Assembly (NCBI GenBank): GCA_963798855.1
Contig: CAWCUU010000001.1
Coordinates: 1,550,001 to 1,614,000, forward strand
Length of the DNA: 64,000 nt
Direction of reading: 5' to 3'
Origin: CAWCUU01 sp963798855
Lineage (GTDB): Bacteria; Gemmatimonadota; Gemmatimonadetes; Longimicrobiales; RSA9
Translations under genes and position numbers: made by a program
Notes under the pieces: model-generated
Seen by the model: only the letters and a program-made list of their open reading frames with translations
Database searches by the model: none
Told to the model about the DNA's origin: nothing
Shown: positions 8,388 to 18,212 of the stretch, in pieces
Layout of the letters: the number at the start of each line of letters is the position of its first letter
How positions within the stretch are numbered: the stretch's first letter is position 1

Positions 8388-10053
8388 GGCCCGTGCGCCT
8401 CAGAATGCTCAGAGTGTCCGGCGCCGTCTTGCGGGCCAGGTAGATCATGAACAGCGTCCGCGTGATGAACACGGCGGTGAAGAAGGACGCGAGGATGCCG
8501 ATCGAGAGCGTCACGGCGAAGCCTCGCACCGGGCCGGTCCCGAACTGGAACAGAATGAGCGCGGTGATCAGCGTGGTCAGGTTCGAGTCGACGATCGCCG
8601 ACATCGCGTGCTGGAATCCGGCATCGACCGCGCCGCGCACGGTCCTGCCGAGCGCGAGCTCCTCCCGAATTCGCTCGAAGATCAGAACGTTCGCGTCCAC
8701 CGCCATGCCGATCGACAGGATCAGGCCCGCAATGCCGGGTGCGGTCAACGTCGCGTCGAAGCCCGCCAGGCCGCCGAGCACCATCACGACGTACGCCGAG
8801 AGAGCGAGCACCGCCATCAGCCCGGCGAAACGGTAGTAGCCGATCATGATCACGACGACGAGCAGGATGCCGATGGTGCCAGCTAGCTTCCCCTGCGCGA
8901 TCGAGTCCGCACCAAGCGAGGGCCCGACCGTCCGCTCCTCCATCACGCGTAGCGGCGCGGGCAGAGCACCGGCCCGCAGCACCAGCGCCAGGTCCTGCGC
9001 CTCGGCGATCGGCGCCTGACCGAGCTCGATCTGACCGTTGGTGCTGATGCGGCCCTGGATGACGGGCGCGCTCACCACTTCGTGATCGAGCAGGATGGCC
9101 AGCCGATCGCCAATGTGCTGGCCCGTCACCTGCTCGAAGATGCGGCCGCCGCGGCGAGAGAGCTGGAACGAGACGATCGTCTGGTTGAACTGTGTCTCCC
9201 GCCCCGCGGTCGCGTCCTCCAGGTACTCACCGGTCATCACCGGCGGCGTCTCCAGCAGGTAGAGCCGCCGGTAGAGCTGGGCTCCGCGCCCCTCGTCCTC
9301 GTTCGACCAGCGCAGCTCGGTGCCGCGCGGCAGCAACGCCTGGACCTGCGGCAGGGCAAGGTACTCCGCGATCCGGGGCACGTCCTCCTTCGCGACCAGG
9401 AACTCGCCATCCTGCCCGGACTGCAGCAGCGCCGAGCTGAACGGTCTCGCTGCGAGCGCCGCCTGCTCGGCGGCCGACAGGGAGTCGACTGCCGCTCCGC
9501 TCGTATCGGCGGCTGCGCCGGTCGTGTCGGCGCCCGCCGTGTCGCGAGCGGTCGCGGTGTCGGAGGTGCCGAACAGCAACCGGTTGACCTCCTCCCGCGG
9601 GCGTGCGGCGCCCGTATCCAATGCGCTCACCGCGGAGGCGCCGAGCGTGTCGACGATTGCGCGATCAATGCGCGGCAGGACGTCGAGGAACTTCTGCGCG
9701 GCCGTGACCATCTGGAACTCGAGGAAGGCCGCGCGCTGGATCACGTCCTTCGCGCGAGACTCGTCGCGGATGCCGGCGAGCTCCACGATGATGCGATTGT
9801 CGCCCGTCCCTTGCACGAGCGGCTCTTCGACGCCGAACTCGTCCACCCGCGTGCGGATGATCTTCAGCGCGCGATCCGTGGCGTCCTTCTTCGCCTCGGG
9901 CGTCATGGTGCCCTCATCCTGGACCTCGAGGACGAGGTGCATACCGCCCTGGAGGTCCAGACCGAGCTTGATCCCGTGGCTGAACAGGTACCATGCCGCG
10001 ACGGCAAGGACCGCGGCGATCACGAGCAGCCGGCCCTTGATCGTGCCGAGCAT
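8359..10053 (-). CDS. secD: Protein translocase subunit SecD
   Basis: SecD is the large RND-superfamily partner of SecF. The 564-residue protein has an N-terminal membrane segment, GLDLQGGMHLVLEV, a periplasmic P1 region, and a C-terminal membrane block with AVDANVLIFERIREEL. An Ala/Thr/Asp-rich, low-complexity stretch at about 165-195 has no counterpart in the canonical fold and is probably a lineage-specific loop. It is the first gene of the minus-strand run that ends at coaX. Confidence 0.97.
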   Translation of the reverse strand: MLGTIKGRLLVIAAVLAVAAWYLFSHGIKLGLDLQGGMHLVLEVQDEGTMTPEAKKDATDRALKIIRTRVDEFGVEEPLVQGTGDNRIIVELAGIRDESRAKDVIQRAAFLEFQMVTAAQKFLDVLPRIDRAIVDTLGASAVSALDTGAARPREEVNRLLFGTSDTATARDTAGADTTGAAADTSGAAVDSLSAAEQAALAARPFSSALLQSGQDGEFLVAKEDVPRIAEYLALPQVQALLPRGTELRWSNEDEGRGAQLYRRLYLLETPPVMTGEYLEDATAGRETQFNQTIVSFQLSRRGGRIFEQVTGQHIGDRLAILLDHEVVSAPVIQGRISTNGQIELGQAPIAEAQDLALVLRAGALPAPLRVMEERTVGPSLGADSIAQGKLAGTIGILLVVVIMIGYYRFAGLMAVLALSAYVVMVLGGLAGFDATLTAPGIAGLILSIGMAVDANVLIFERIREELALGRTVRGAVDAGFQHAMSAIVDSNLTTLITALILFQFGTGPVRGFAVTLSIGILASFFTAVFITRTLFMIYLARKTAPDTLSILRRTGHATVQEREV

Positions 10054-10124
10054 CGAGCGTCTACTCCCTGCGGGTGAGCGTTCCGGGCTGCGGCGGGGTG
10101 GCTTTTTCCCGTCCGCAGTCCCGC

Positions 10125-10153
10125 AAGTTGGCAGCGCGTCCGGCCCCTGTCAA
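10125..10153 (-). promoter_or_regulatory. Candidate sigma70-type promoter for the secD run
   Basis: On the minus strand a perfect TTGACA (10148-10153) is followed after 17 bp by CAACTT (10125-10130), a poor -10 match. It overlaps the stop codon of the upstream sugar dehydrogenase gene and lies about 70 bp before the secD ATG. Spacing and the -35 are good and the -10 is weak, so this is tentative. Confidence 0.3.
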
Positions 10154-11504
10154 CGCGCCGCGCCCCGATAGACTACCCTCCAGATTCGACCGCCCTGATC
10201 GTCGGCGATGTAGAGCGACCCGTCGGGGCCGACGGCAAGGCCGACCGGCCGGTGGTCGGCGCCTCGCGGCGACACGTCGCCGCCGGCGAAGCCATCGGCG
10301 AAGACCTCGTACTCGCCGGCCGCGGCCCCGTTCCGCATCGGCACGAAGACGACCTTGTAGCCGGCCTGCGGCTCCGGCGCGCGATTCCAGGATCCGTGGA
10401 ACGCGATGAAGACGCCACCCCGGTAGCGGCTCGGGAAGTGGCTGCCGTCGTAGAAGGTCAGACCGTCCGGGGCCCAGTGCCCCGGGAAAGCCGCGACCGG
10501 GCCCTTGCGATCGGCACAGCGCCCGACCTTCGTGCCGCCATCGCCGCCGTACTCAGGGGCGAGCACGAGCTTCTTCTGATTCTGGTCGTAGTAGCAGTAG
10601 GGCCAGCCGAAGTCATCGCCCTGCGTAACGTGCAGCAGCTCCTCGGCCGGAAGCTCGGCGCCCTGCTCCGCGGTGTAGAGCTTCCCCCAGTTCTGGAAGA
10701 GCTGGTCACGACCGTGCTGAGTCGCGTACAGCTCGTTCGTCGACGGGTCGATGGCGAGGCCGACCGCGTTCCGGATGCCGGTGGCGAAGCGAGTCCCGTC
10801 CCGTTGCGTCTGTCCGGTCCGGGTCGCGGCGAAGCGCCAGATCCCGGCCCGCGTCTCCAACTCGCGGCACGGGTCCTTCCCGGGGGAGCCGTTCTCGCGA
10901 TCGTTCTGCTGACAGCTGTTCGACGGCGAGCCGATGTTGACGAAGAGGTCGTTGCCGCGAAGCGCGATCGCCTTCGCGCTGTGCCCCGGTCGCGCCGGCA
11001 GGCCGCTCACGATCGTGTCCGGCGGACCTGAAGGGCGCAGCCGTCCCGCGGGCAGCGGGTAGCGGAGCACTCCGGTGTTCGGCGCGAAGTACAGCGAGCC
11101 ATCGCGCAGCGCGATGCCGGTGCCCGCCGTTCCGTCCCAATGCTCGCGCACGTCGGCGCGGCCGTCGCCGGTCGTGTCGCGGAGCGCCGTCACGCCTCCC
11201 GGTCCGCCGCCCTGTGCCACGAAGACGTCGCCGTTCCGGGCAACCGCCAATGCCTCGCCTTTTCGACGCGGTCGGCGAATACCGCGGCGCAGAAGCCGTC
11301 CGGGAGCGTGATGCCGCCGTTGTCGGCGGCGCACTGCACGCTGTCGGCGGCCATCGCTGCGGGAGGGGCCTTTGGGCCGGTATCGGTCGGCTGCGTCGCC
11401 GCATCCATCTTCTGCGCCTCGGCGGGTCGACCGCCACCGGAGCAAGAAGACAGCAGTGCCCAGGTCAGCGCGAATGCTGCGGGTGGGAAAGTTGAACGAC
11501 GCAT
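10150..11504 (-). pseudogene. PQQ-dependent sugar (sorbosone-type) dehydrogenase lipoprotein, one apparent frameshift
   Basis: The product is a secreted beta-propeller of the glucose/sorbosone dehydrogenase family, which oxidizes sugars with PQQ. It starts at ATG 11504 with a GGGAGG ribosome site and a lipoprotein signal ending LLSSCSGGG. Propeller motifs include GDDFGWPYCYYD, GHWAPDGLTFYDG and FIAFHGSWNR. The frame breaks near 11251: reading stays in one frame up to DRVEKARH and resumes in another at LAVARNGDVF. Restoring one T in the CATTGG run reconnects it to an intact gene of 451 codons. This is either a true mutation or a sequence error. Confidence 0.8.
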
Positions 11505-11606
11505 ACGGCCTCCCGGCTCGGGTCTCGGCGCTGGCGGGCTCGTTTCGGGCCACCGCCGGGGCCGGAAAATCTGGCCCGACGCCAACGGCACCGTCAACCG
11601 GGCCGG

Positions 11607-13166
11607 CTACTCGCCGATGACCTCGACCTCGGCACCGGGGCGCGGCGTCTTCAGAAGCAGCACGAGCGGCACGGAGATGGCGAACAGAACGGTCACGAGC
11701 GCGAAGACGTGGTTGTAGGCGATGACCGCGGCTTGTCTCAGGATCGAGAGGTCCAGCACCTTGAGTGCGCGCAGCCTCGCGGTGGAGGCATCGGCGCCGC
11801 GCTGCATCATGGCGGCGATGGCGGCCCGCAGCGCTCCGCGGGTCTCCGGATCGAACATCGTCAGCTTCTCGGACAGCATCGCGTGGTGCCGCGCGATCGT
11901 GCGGGTGAGCTCGGTGGCCGCCAGGGCGATGCCGACGCTGCCGAACACCTGTCGCACGACGTTGTAGAGGCCGGTCGCCTGCGTCATCTGCGGACGGTCG
12001 ATCGTGGCCAGCGCAGCGGTCGAGAGCGCCACGAAAATCAGCCCGAAGCCGACCCCCTGCCACAGCTGCGGCCAGAAGATGTCCCAGAAGCCGATCTGCG
12101 CCGTCAGGTGCGACAGCTCCCAGAAGGAGAACGCGCTCACGACGAGGCCCGCTCCGACCAGGATCTTCGGCCCGATCCGGTTGTAGATGCGGCCCCCGAG
12201 CGGCATGATCACGGCCATGGCGAGGCTCCGTGGCACCAGCGCCTCGCCCGAGAGCATCGCGCTGTAGCCGAGCAGGTTCTGCAGGAAGAGCGGCAGCAGG
12301 AACAGGCTCGCGTACAGGCCCATTCCGAGGATGCCACCGATCATCGTCGCGGACGTGAAGGAGCGGTCCTTCAGCACGCGGAGGTTCACGGCCGGCCGAT
12401 CGGTGCGCAGCTCCTGGAGGATGAACAGCACCATTCCCAGCGCGGCGGCGATCGCGAGCGTCACGACGTAGGGCGAGCTGAACCAGTCGTTGCGCTCCCC
12501 CTGCTCCAACATCAGCTGCAATGCGCCGAGCCCGACCGCGAGCAGGCCCAGCCCGGTCCAGTCGATCCGGCCCTTCTCCCGGATCAGGTAGTCGGGATCC
12601 TGGATGAAGCGAACGACCAGCAGCACGTTCAGGATCCCGATCGGTACGTTGATGAAGAAGACCCACGGCCACGAGTAGTTGTCCGTGAGCCAGCCTCCGA
12701 GCGTGGGGCCGATGGCGGGGGCCACCACGACCCCCATGCCGTACAGGCCCATGGCCATCGCCTGCTCCTCGGCGGGGAACGTCTCGCGCAGGATCGCCTG
12801 CGAGACCGTCATGATCACACCGCCGCCGAAGCCCTGCAGAACCCGGAAGAACACCATCAGCGGCATCGTGCGAGCCAGGCCGCACGCCATCGAGGCCACG
12901 GTGAAGAGCGCGACGCTGAAGAGGTAGAAGTTCTTCCGCCCGTAGCGCTGCGAGAGCAGCGCCGTGATCGGCATCACGATCACCTGGGCCAGGATGTATC
13001 CGGTAACCACCCACGTGATCTCTTCGACGCTGGCGCCGAGCGTGCCGGTCATCGACGGCAGCGCCACGTTGACGATGCTCGAGTCCAGCACGGCCATGAT
13101 GGTGCCGGTCAGCACGGTGCCGGCGACGACCCACTTGTGGGTTTCGGGACGCGCGTCTCCCGCCAT
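11607..13166 (-). CDS. DHA2-family (EmrB/QacA-type) MFS drug:H+ antiporter
   Basis: This is a 519-residue inner-membrane transporter with about 14 hydrophobic segments. DHA2 hallmarks are LDSSIVNVALPSM in helix 1, the loop RYGRKN (motif A-like) and the motif-C-like PAIGPTLGGWL. It lies directly after an EmrA-like HlyD protein and a TolC homologue, so it is probably the pump of an EmrAB-TolC-type tripartite system exporting hydrophobic toxicants. The start at ATG 13166 was chosen because an AGG-containing ribosome site precedes it and residues upstream are not family-like. Confidence 0.9.
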   Translation of the reverse strand: MAGDARPETHKWVVAGTVLTGTIMAVLDSSIVNVALPSMTGTLGASVEEITWVVTGYILAQVIVMPITALLSQRYGRKNFYLFSVALFTVASMACGLARTMPLMVFFRVLQGFGGGVIMTVSQAILRETFPAEEQAMAMGLYGMGVVVAPAIGPTLGGWLTDNYSWPWVFFINVPIGILNVLLVVRFIQDPDYLIREKGRIDWTGLGLLAVGLGALQLMLEQGERNDWFSSPYVVTLAIAAALGMVLFILQELRTDRPAVNLRVLKDRSFTSATMIGGILGMGLYASLFLLPLFLQNLLGYSAMLSGEALVPRSLAMAVIMPLGGRIYNRIGPKILVGAGLVVSAFSFWELSHLTAQIGFWDIFWPQLWQGVGFGLIFVALSTAALATIDRPQMTQATGLYNVVRQVFGSVGIALAATELTRTIARHHAMLSEKLTMFDPETRGALRAAIAAMMQRGADASTARLRALKVLDLSILRQAAVIAYNHVFALVTVLFAISVPLVLLLKTPRPGAEVEVIGE

Positions 13167-13212
13167 CGCTACCTGCAAGTCGTAGAGCGCGCCCGGGATC
13201 GCTGCGCCGCCG

Positions 13213-14328
13213 TCACCCCGTCTCCGCGTGCACAACGACCGACATGCCGGGACGCAGGGGTCGCTCCTCTCCACACCCGTCCGTCACGCGCACACGCACG
13301 GGCACGCGCTGCACCACCTTCGTGAAGTTTCCGGTCGCGTTGTCCGCCGGCAGCAACGCGAACTGGGAGCCGGTCGCCGCGCTTATACTCTCGACCGTGC
13401 CTTTCGCCTCGCATCCCGGATACGCATCCACGCTGAACTCCACCGCCTGTCCGGGCCGGATGTCGCTCAGCTGCGTCTCCTTGAAGTTCGCCGTCAGGTA
13501 GACGCCGGTGTCGGCCACGATGGTCATGAGCGGCTGCCCGGGCTGCAGAAGCTGACCCGGCTCCGCGGACCGCTTCGCGACCATGCCCGCGACGGGCGCG
13601 ACCACCTGCGCGTAGGAAAGCTGCAGTCGAGCGTTCTGCAGCGCCGCCTGCGCCGCCTCCAGCCGCGCCCGAGCCTGCTTCACGCCGGCCTCGGCGGTGC
13701 TTACGCTCGCCGATGCGGCCGAGCGTTGCTGCTCGACGGAGCGTAGCTCGGCGTTCGCCGCGTCCGCCCCGGCCTGGGCCGCATCCAGCTGCTGCTCCGA
13801 GATGATCTGCTTCTGCGCCAGTCCACGCATGCGCTCCAGGTCCCGCTGCGCTCGCGTCGCGTTCGCTTGCGCCGCCTCGATTCGCGCCGACAGCGCCGAT
13901 CGCTGGCGTTGCGCCTGTTGCACCTCCGACTCCGCCTGCCCGGCCTCTCCCCCACCTCCCACCGCCGCCTGCGCCACGGCGAGGTCCGCCTCCGCCTTCC
14001 GCACCTGCTGACGAAGCTCGGCATCGTCGATCGAGACCAGCAGCTGACCCTCCCGGACGTGCTCGTTCTCCGCCACCGGCACCCGGGCGACGTAGCCGCC
14101 GACGTGCGCCAAGACCGGAACGAGATGGCCGGATGCGTACGCGTCGTCCGTCGATTCATGTCTTCGGGCGTACTGGATGCGCACGACCGCCCAGGCGAGC
14201 AACGCCAGCGCTGCCAGCGCGGCCGCGACGAGGATCATGCGTCGCCTCCCGCCCGGCCGTGGACGGCCCATGTCGCCTTCCGGCTCGCGATCGAGCGGCT
14301 CCTGCCGCTCGCTCAACCTTGTCGCCAT
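13213..14328 (-). CDS. HlyD/EmrA-type membrane-fusion protein
   Basis: This periplasmic adaptor links the MFS pump to the outer-membrane channel. The 371 residues comprise a cytoplasmic N-tail, one membrane helix (about 31-50), the EmrA signature STDDAYASGHLVPVLAHVGG, a half-lipoyl motif VREGQLLVSIDD, a long Ala/Gln-rich coiled-coil hairpin (about 105-225), then VVAPVAGMVAKRSAEPGQL and a beta-barrel domain. It lies between the TolC-like gene and the MFS gene on the same strand, 46 bp from the latter. Confidence 0.92.
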   Translation of the reverse strand: MATRLSERQEPLDREPEGDMGRPRPGGRRRMILVAAALAALALLAWAVVRIQYARRHESTDDAYASGHLVPVLAHVGGYVARVPVAENEHVREGQLLVSIDDAELRQQVRKAEADLAVAQAAVGGGGEAGQAESEVQQAQRQRSALSARIEAAQANATRAQRDLERMRGLAQKQIISEQQLDAAQAGADAANAELRSVEQQRSAASASVSTAEAGVKQARARLEAAQAALQNARLQLSYAQVVAPVAGMVAKRSAEPGQLLQPGQPLMTIVADTGVYLTANFKETQLSDIRPGQAVEFSVDAYPGCEAKGTVESISAATGSQFALLPADNATGNFTKVVQRVPVRVRVTDGCGEERPLRPGMSVVVHAETG

Positions 14329-14395
14329 TCCCGTTCGTCCCCTCTGTCGCTTCCCGTGCGCCTTGCTCGTTCCACGGCACCTTCGCCGCGGCGTC

Positions 14396-15745
14396 TCATG
14401 GCAGGTCCGAGGCCGTGCCCTCGGCCGCCCGCAACGCGACTGCAGCGGCCTGGTATGCCGCCAGCACGTCGACGTATGCCGAGCGCGCCTCGCTCAGCCG
14501 CAGCGACGCGGTGGTCACATCCGCGCTCCCCGCGACCCCGGCCCGGAAGCGTTCCTGCGCCTGCGCCCACTCCGCCTCCGCCAGATCGAGCCGCGCCCGG
14601 GTCGCGGTGACCTGCTCGGCCGCCGAGCGAAGGTCCAGCAGCGCGCTGCGAACCTGCAGCGACACCTCCTCGCGCAGATCGCGCCGCTGCACCTCGAGCG
14701 CCGAGACGCGAGCGCGCTGCTCCTGGAGCCGGCCCTCCCGGTCCAGTCCATTGAAGACCGGGACGGACACCTCCAAGCCCCAGTCGTAGGTGTTCAGGAG
14801 ATTGCCGTAGCGCGGTCCGATCCAACCTTCGTCGCCCACGAAGGAGAGCGTCGGCAGCCGCTCGGCGCGGATCGCCGATGCCTGCCGCTCCTGGGCCCGG
14901 ATCCGCGACTCCAGCACGGCGAGGTCGGCGCGTTTCTCGTACGCGACGCCGACCGCCGATTCCGCACTCGGAAGCTCCGGCCGAGCCACGGCTTCCAGCG
15001 TGTCGGAGAGCACGAGCGGCGTGTCCAGCGGCAGGTTCATCGCGCGCAACAGCGCGAGCCTGCCGTGCGCCGCGGCGGTGCGGCTCGCGATCAGCTGCGC
15101 GTTCATCGCCGCGAGCTGCGCCTGCGCCCGAGTCAGGTCGAGTCTTACGCCCACGCCCGCGTCCAGCATCTGCTGCGCGACGCTGACCAGCTGTCTGGCC
15201 AGCTCGACGTCCTGCTCCGTCGCGCGCTCCCGACCGCGGGCCCGCAGCGCCTGCACGTACGCGTTCGCCGCCGTACCGGCGATACGTTCCCTTGCCGACT
15301 CCGTCTCCGCACGACTCGCCGTCAGATTCGCGCTCGCGCTCCGGACCCGCTGGATCGCGCTCCAGTCGAATAGCTTCTGCTCCAGCCGGCCGCGTACGTC
15401 CACCGTCTTCACCGGGCCGATCACCTCACCGTTCGGATCGAACCCCGGAAGCTCCAGGCCGAAGGTGGCGGTATTGAATGAGCGCCCTGCCTGCTGCAGC
15501 AGCGCCGAGACCTGCGGAAGCAGATCCGAACGCTCCTGTGTGACCCGCGCCGACGCCTCCTCACTGCCGTACTCCGCGACCTGCACCGCCGCGTTCTGCC
15601 GAACCGCCAGCCGCACCGCATCGCCCAGGCCCAGCCGCAGCGTGTCCGAGCCCGGCTCCTGCGCTGCACCCGCGCCCGGCCAGCTCAGCGCCCACGACAA
15701 CAGCACCGCCCCGGCTCCGATCCGACTCCGCCCGCCTCCGCTCAT
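14396..15745 (-). CDS. TolC-family outer-membrane efflux channel
   Basis: The 449-residue protein has a signal peptide (hydrophobic stretch about 9-27, ending GAGAAQ) and two repeated helical OEP domains rich in Ala, Arg, Gln and Ser, typical of TolC trimers that span the periplasm and outer membrane. It starts three bases after the tetR stop and precedes the HlyD and MFS genes, so the four form a regulator-channel-adaptor-pump cassette. Confidence 0.9.
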   Translation of the reverse strand: MSGGGRSRIGAGAVLLSWALSWPGAGAAQEPGSDTLRLGLGDAVRLAVRQNAAVQVAEYGSEEASARVTQERSDLLPQVSALLQQAGRSFNTATFGLELPGFDPNGEVIGPVKTVDVRGRLEQKLFDWSAIQRVRSASANLTASRAETESARERIAGTAANAYVQALRARGRERATEQDVELARQLVSVAQQMLDAGVGVRLDLTRAQAQLAAMNAQLIASRTAAAHGRLALLRAMNLPLDTPLVLSDTLEAVARPELPSAESAVGVAYEKRADLAVLESRIRAQERQASAIRAERLPTLSFVGDEGWIGPRYGNLLNTYDWGLEVSVPVFNGLDREGRLQEQRARVSALEVQRRDLREEVSLQVRSALLDLRSAAEQVTATRARLDLAEAEWAQAQERFRAGVAGSADVTTASLRLSEARSAYVDVLAAYQAAAVALRAAEGTASDLP

Positions 15746-15748
15746 CCC

Positions 15749-16396
15749 TCAGGATCCCCTCTCCGGACGCGACGCCCCGATCGCAGCGAAATAGAAATCC
15801 AGGATCTGCTCCAGGACCTCATCGTCGTCCTCGCTCAGTCCACCCATGCCCGATACGAACTCCGGTCGCGCACACCACACCGCGTGCTTGATCAGCAGGG
15901 CCACCAGCATGCGCGAGCGTACCTGCACGTCCCCAGCGCTGAAATCGCCCGCTGCCGATCCCTCCCGCAGAGCGGCCTCGGCCTCCCGCGCGATCCGTGC
16001 CCGAACCTCCCCCCCATACTCCCGCGCCAGCTCCGGGTAGTCGTTGATCTGCGACAGGATCAGGCGGTAGACGGCGTCGAACTCCTTCGAGCGCAGACGA
16101 CTCCACGCACGCCGCACGCACGCCTCCAGTGCCACCGCCGCCGAGGCTCCGGCCTCGACCTCGGCCTCGCCGAACAGGCTCTCGATCGTCGTGTGCACGA
16201 CCGCGCGGAAGAGATCCGCCTTGCTCTCGAAGTACCCGTAGATCGTTCCCTTCGAGACTCCCGCGCGCTCCGCGACGTCCTCGAGACGCGCCGCCTCGAG
16301 ACCATGCTGCGAAAAGACCTCGAGCGCCGCGGCCGTGATCTGGTCCGGCCGCTGCTCGGGCAACCTCCTCCACCGTGGTGTGCTGGTCGCGTCCAT
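15749..16396 (-). CDS. TetR/AcrR-family repressor, likely autoregulated
   Basis: The 215-residue protein has the N-terminal TetR helix-turn-helix: ITAAALEVFSQHGLEAARL, then VAERAGVSKGTIYGYFESKADLF (about 20-62). A ligand-binding helical domain follows. It is the first gene of the efflux cassette, and a perfect palindrome lies about 10 bp before its ATG. The most likely role is repression of its own operon, relieved by pump substrates; the substrate cannot be read from sequence. Confidence 0.93.
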   Translation of the reverse strand: MDATSTPRWRRLPEQRPDQITAAALEVFSQHGLEAARLEDVAERAGVSKGTIYGYFESKADLFRAVVHTTIESLFGEAEVEAGASAAVALEACVRRAWSRLRSKEFDAVYRLILSQINDYPELAREYGGEVRARIAREAEAALREGSAAGDFSAGDVQVRSRMLVALLIKHAVWCARPEFVSGMGGLSEDDDEVLEQILDFYFAAIGASRPERGS

Positions 16397-16405
16397 GTCT
16401 TTCCG

Positions 16406-16419
16406 ACTGACTGGTCAGT
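16406..16419. promoter_or_regulatory. Palindromic TetR-type operator
   Basis: ACTGAC-TG-GTCAGT is a perfect inverted repeat with 6-bp arms and a 2-bp centre, located between the tetR start (16396) and the divergent amidase region. This form (TGAC-N-GTCA core) is typical of AcrR/TetR autoregulatory sites. Confidence 0.7.
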
Positions 16420-16528
16420 TAGGTGGGCTACCCTAATGGAGCGCTCCGCAACGGTCAAGGGGCGGCTGGACGGCCGCCGCGCCGAAGCCGTAGAATGCGT
16501 CCTCACCCGCGCCGACACGGAGCGTCCC

Positions 16529-16648
16529 ATGATAGGAGCGCGCAGCGCCCGCCGTCGCATCGCCGCCCTTCTCGGCCGCGCGTCGCTCGCTGCGGCGCAG
16601 CTCGTCGTGATCGGGGCGTGCGCCGCGCGGCGGCCCCCGTTCGAATGT
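16529..16648 (+). other. Lipoprotein signal-peptide segment out of frame with the amidase gene
   Basis: An ATG at 16529, preceded by GGAGCG, opens a basic N-terminus followed by a hydrophobic stretch and a lipobox-like LVVIGAC, then RRPPFE. The amidase frame is entered immediately afterwards as VVEATIPQI. Removing one T at about 16645 would fuse the two into a 531-residue secreted lipoprotein amidase, matching the usual start of exported amidases. This is one of eight apparent single-base breaks in the window. Confidence 0.55.
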
Positions 16649-16649
16649 C

Positions 16650-18125
16650 GTGGAGGCGACGATCCCGCAGATCCAGGAGGCGATCCTTTCGGGAGGCACG
16701 TCCTGCCACGAGGTGGTCCGCCGATCGCTGGACCGGATCGAGGCGTACGACAGCGCGAGCGGCCTGAACGCGATAACGGTGGTGAACCGGCGGGCGCTTG
16801 CGCGAGCGGACTCGCTGGACGGCGCGCTGGCGCGTGGAGACGCTCTCGGTCCGCTGTTCTGCGTGCCGATGCTGGTGAAGGACAACTACGACACGCACGA
16901 TCTGCCGACGACGGGTGGCTCGATCGCCCTGCTGCACAGCGTCCCGCCGCGCGACGCGTTCGTCGTGCGACGGATCCGCGACGCGGGAGCGATCGTGCTG
17001 GCGAAGACGAATATGGCGGAGTGGGCGTTCAGCCCGCGCCAGACGGTGAGCTCGTCGTTCGACACGACGGCGAACGCGTACGCGCTCGACCGGGTGCCCG
17101 CGGGATCGAGCGGGGGAACTGCGTCCGGCATCGCGGCGAGCTTCGGCGTGGCGGGGCTCGGCACGGACACCGGGAACTCGATCCGCGGTCCGTCGTCGCA
17201 CCTCGCGCTGTTCGGCATCCGCTCAACGATCGGGCTGGTGAGCCGCGCGGGCATCATCCCGCTGTCGTTCGATCGCGACGTAGCGGGGCCGATGACGCGA
17301 ACGGTGGCCGACGGAGCGAGGATCCTGAGCGTGATCGCCGGCTACGACAGCGCCGACGCCTACACGGCATTGGGCCGTGGGCGGCCGGTGCCGGACTACA
17401 CCACATTCCTGGACAGCGCGGGGCTTCGCGGCGCGAGGATCGGGGTGCTGCGCTCGCTCGCGGATCCGGCCGAGACGGACAGCTCCGTCCTGCGGCTGTT
17501 CAATCGTGCGGTCGGCGACCTGCGCGCGAACGGAGCCGATCTGGTGGATCCGTTCTCGATCGCCGAGATCGAGCGCGAGCTTCCGCACGGCATGTTCTGC
17601 CCCCGATTCCGCTACGACATGCACGTCTATCTCTCATCGCTCGGTCCGGAGGCTCCGCTCCGGGACGTGGCCGACGTGCTGGCGACGAAGCAGTACTCGC
17701 CGTACGTGGAGGAGCGGCTTCGCAGCCTGTCCGAGCGGCCGTCCAATGTCCCGCCTTCGAAGTGGGATCCGCCGTGCCCCGACTATGCCGAGAACCCGGC
17801 GCGCCAGGGCTTCCTCGAGGCGGTGGTCGCGGCAATGGACTCGGCGCGTGTGGACGCGATCGTATACCCGACCTGGACGTATCCGCCCGCGCATCTCGAC
17901 CGCGCACGCGAGGAGTACCGGGGCGACAACAGCCAACTCATCGCGCCGGCGACGGGGATGCCCGCGGCGACCGTGCCGATGGGGTTCTCCTACGGGCAGT
18001 ACCCGGCGGGACTCCAGATCCTGGCGCGCCCCTGGGACGAGGGACTGATCTTCCGGCTGGCCTATGCCTACGAGCAGGCGACGAAGCACCGACGACCCCC
18101 CGAGCGCTTCCCGCCCCTGCCCTGA
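16650..18125 (+). CDS. Amidase (amidase-signature family), probably exported
   Basis: Amidase-signature enzymes hydrolyse C-N bonds with a Ser-cisSer-Lys triad. Visible here are Lys77 in MLVKDNYD, the cis-Ser in AGSSGGTASG (about 151-160) and the nucleophile Ser near residue 177 in GTDTGNSIRG. The family is 450-500 residues and this frame gives 491. The GTG used as start is probably internal, because a lipoprotein signal lies directly upstream in another frame. Substrate unknown; related genes are often annotated as Glu-tRNA amidotransferase subunit A, but there is no GatB/GatC context. Confidence 0.85.
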   Translation: MEATIPQIQEAILSGGTSCHEVVRRSLDRIEAYDSASGLNAITVVNRRALARADSLDGALARGDALGPLFCVPMLVKDNYDTHDLPTTGGSIALLHSVPPRDAFVVRRIRDAGAIVLAKTNMAEWAFSPRQTVSSSFDTTANAYALDRVPAGSSGGTASGIAASFGVAGLGTDTGNSIRGPSSHLALFGIRSTIGLVSRAGIIPLSFDRDVAGPMTRTVADGARILSVIAGYDSADAYTALGRGRPVPDYTTFLDSAGLRGARIGVLRSLADPAETDSSVLRLFNRAVGDLRANGADLVDPFSIAEIERELPHGMFCPRFRYDMHVYLSSLGPEAPLRDVADVLATKQYSPYVEERLRSLSERPSNVPPSKWDPPCPDYAENPARQGFLEAVVAAMDSARVDAIVYPTWTYPPAHLDRAREEYRGDNSQLIAPATGMPAATVPMGFSYGQYPAGLQILARPWDEGLIFRLAYAYEQATKHRRPPERFPPLP

Positions 18126-18212
18126 CGGACATCGCACGCTATCTTGCGGCGGTGGCTGCCGCCTCCCCGAGGCCGGCAAGCGAATCGACAACCCGCGGGC
18201 AGGAGAAGAAGA

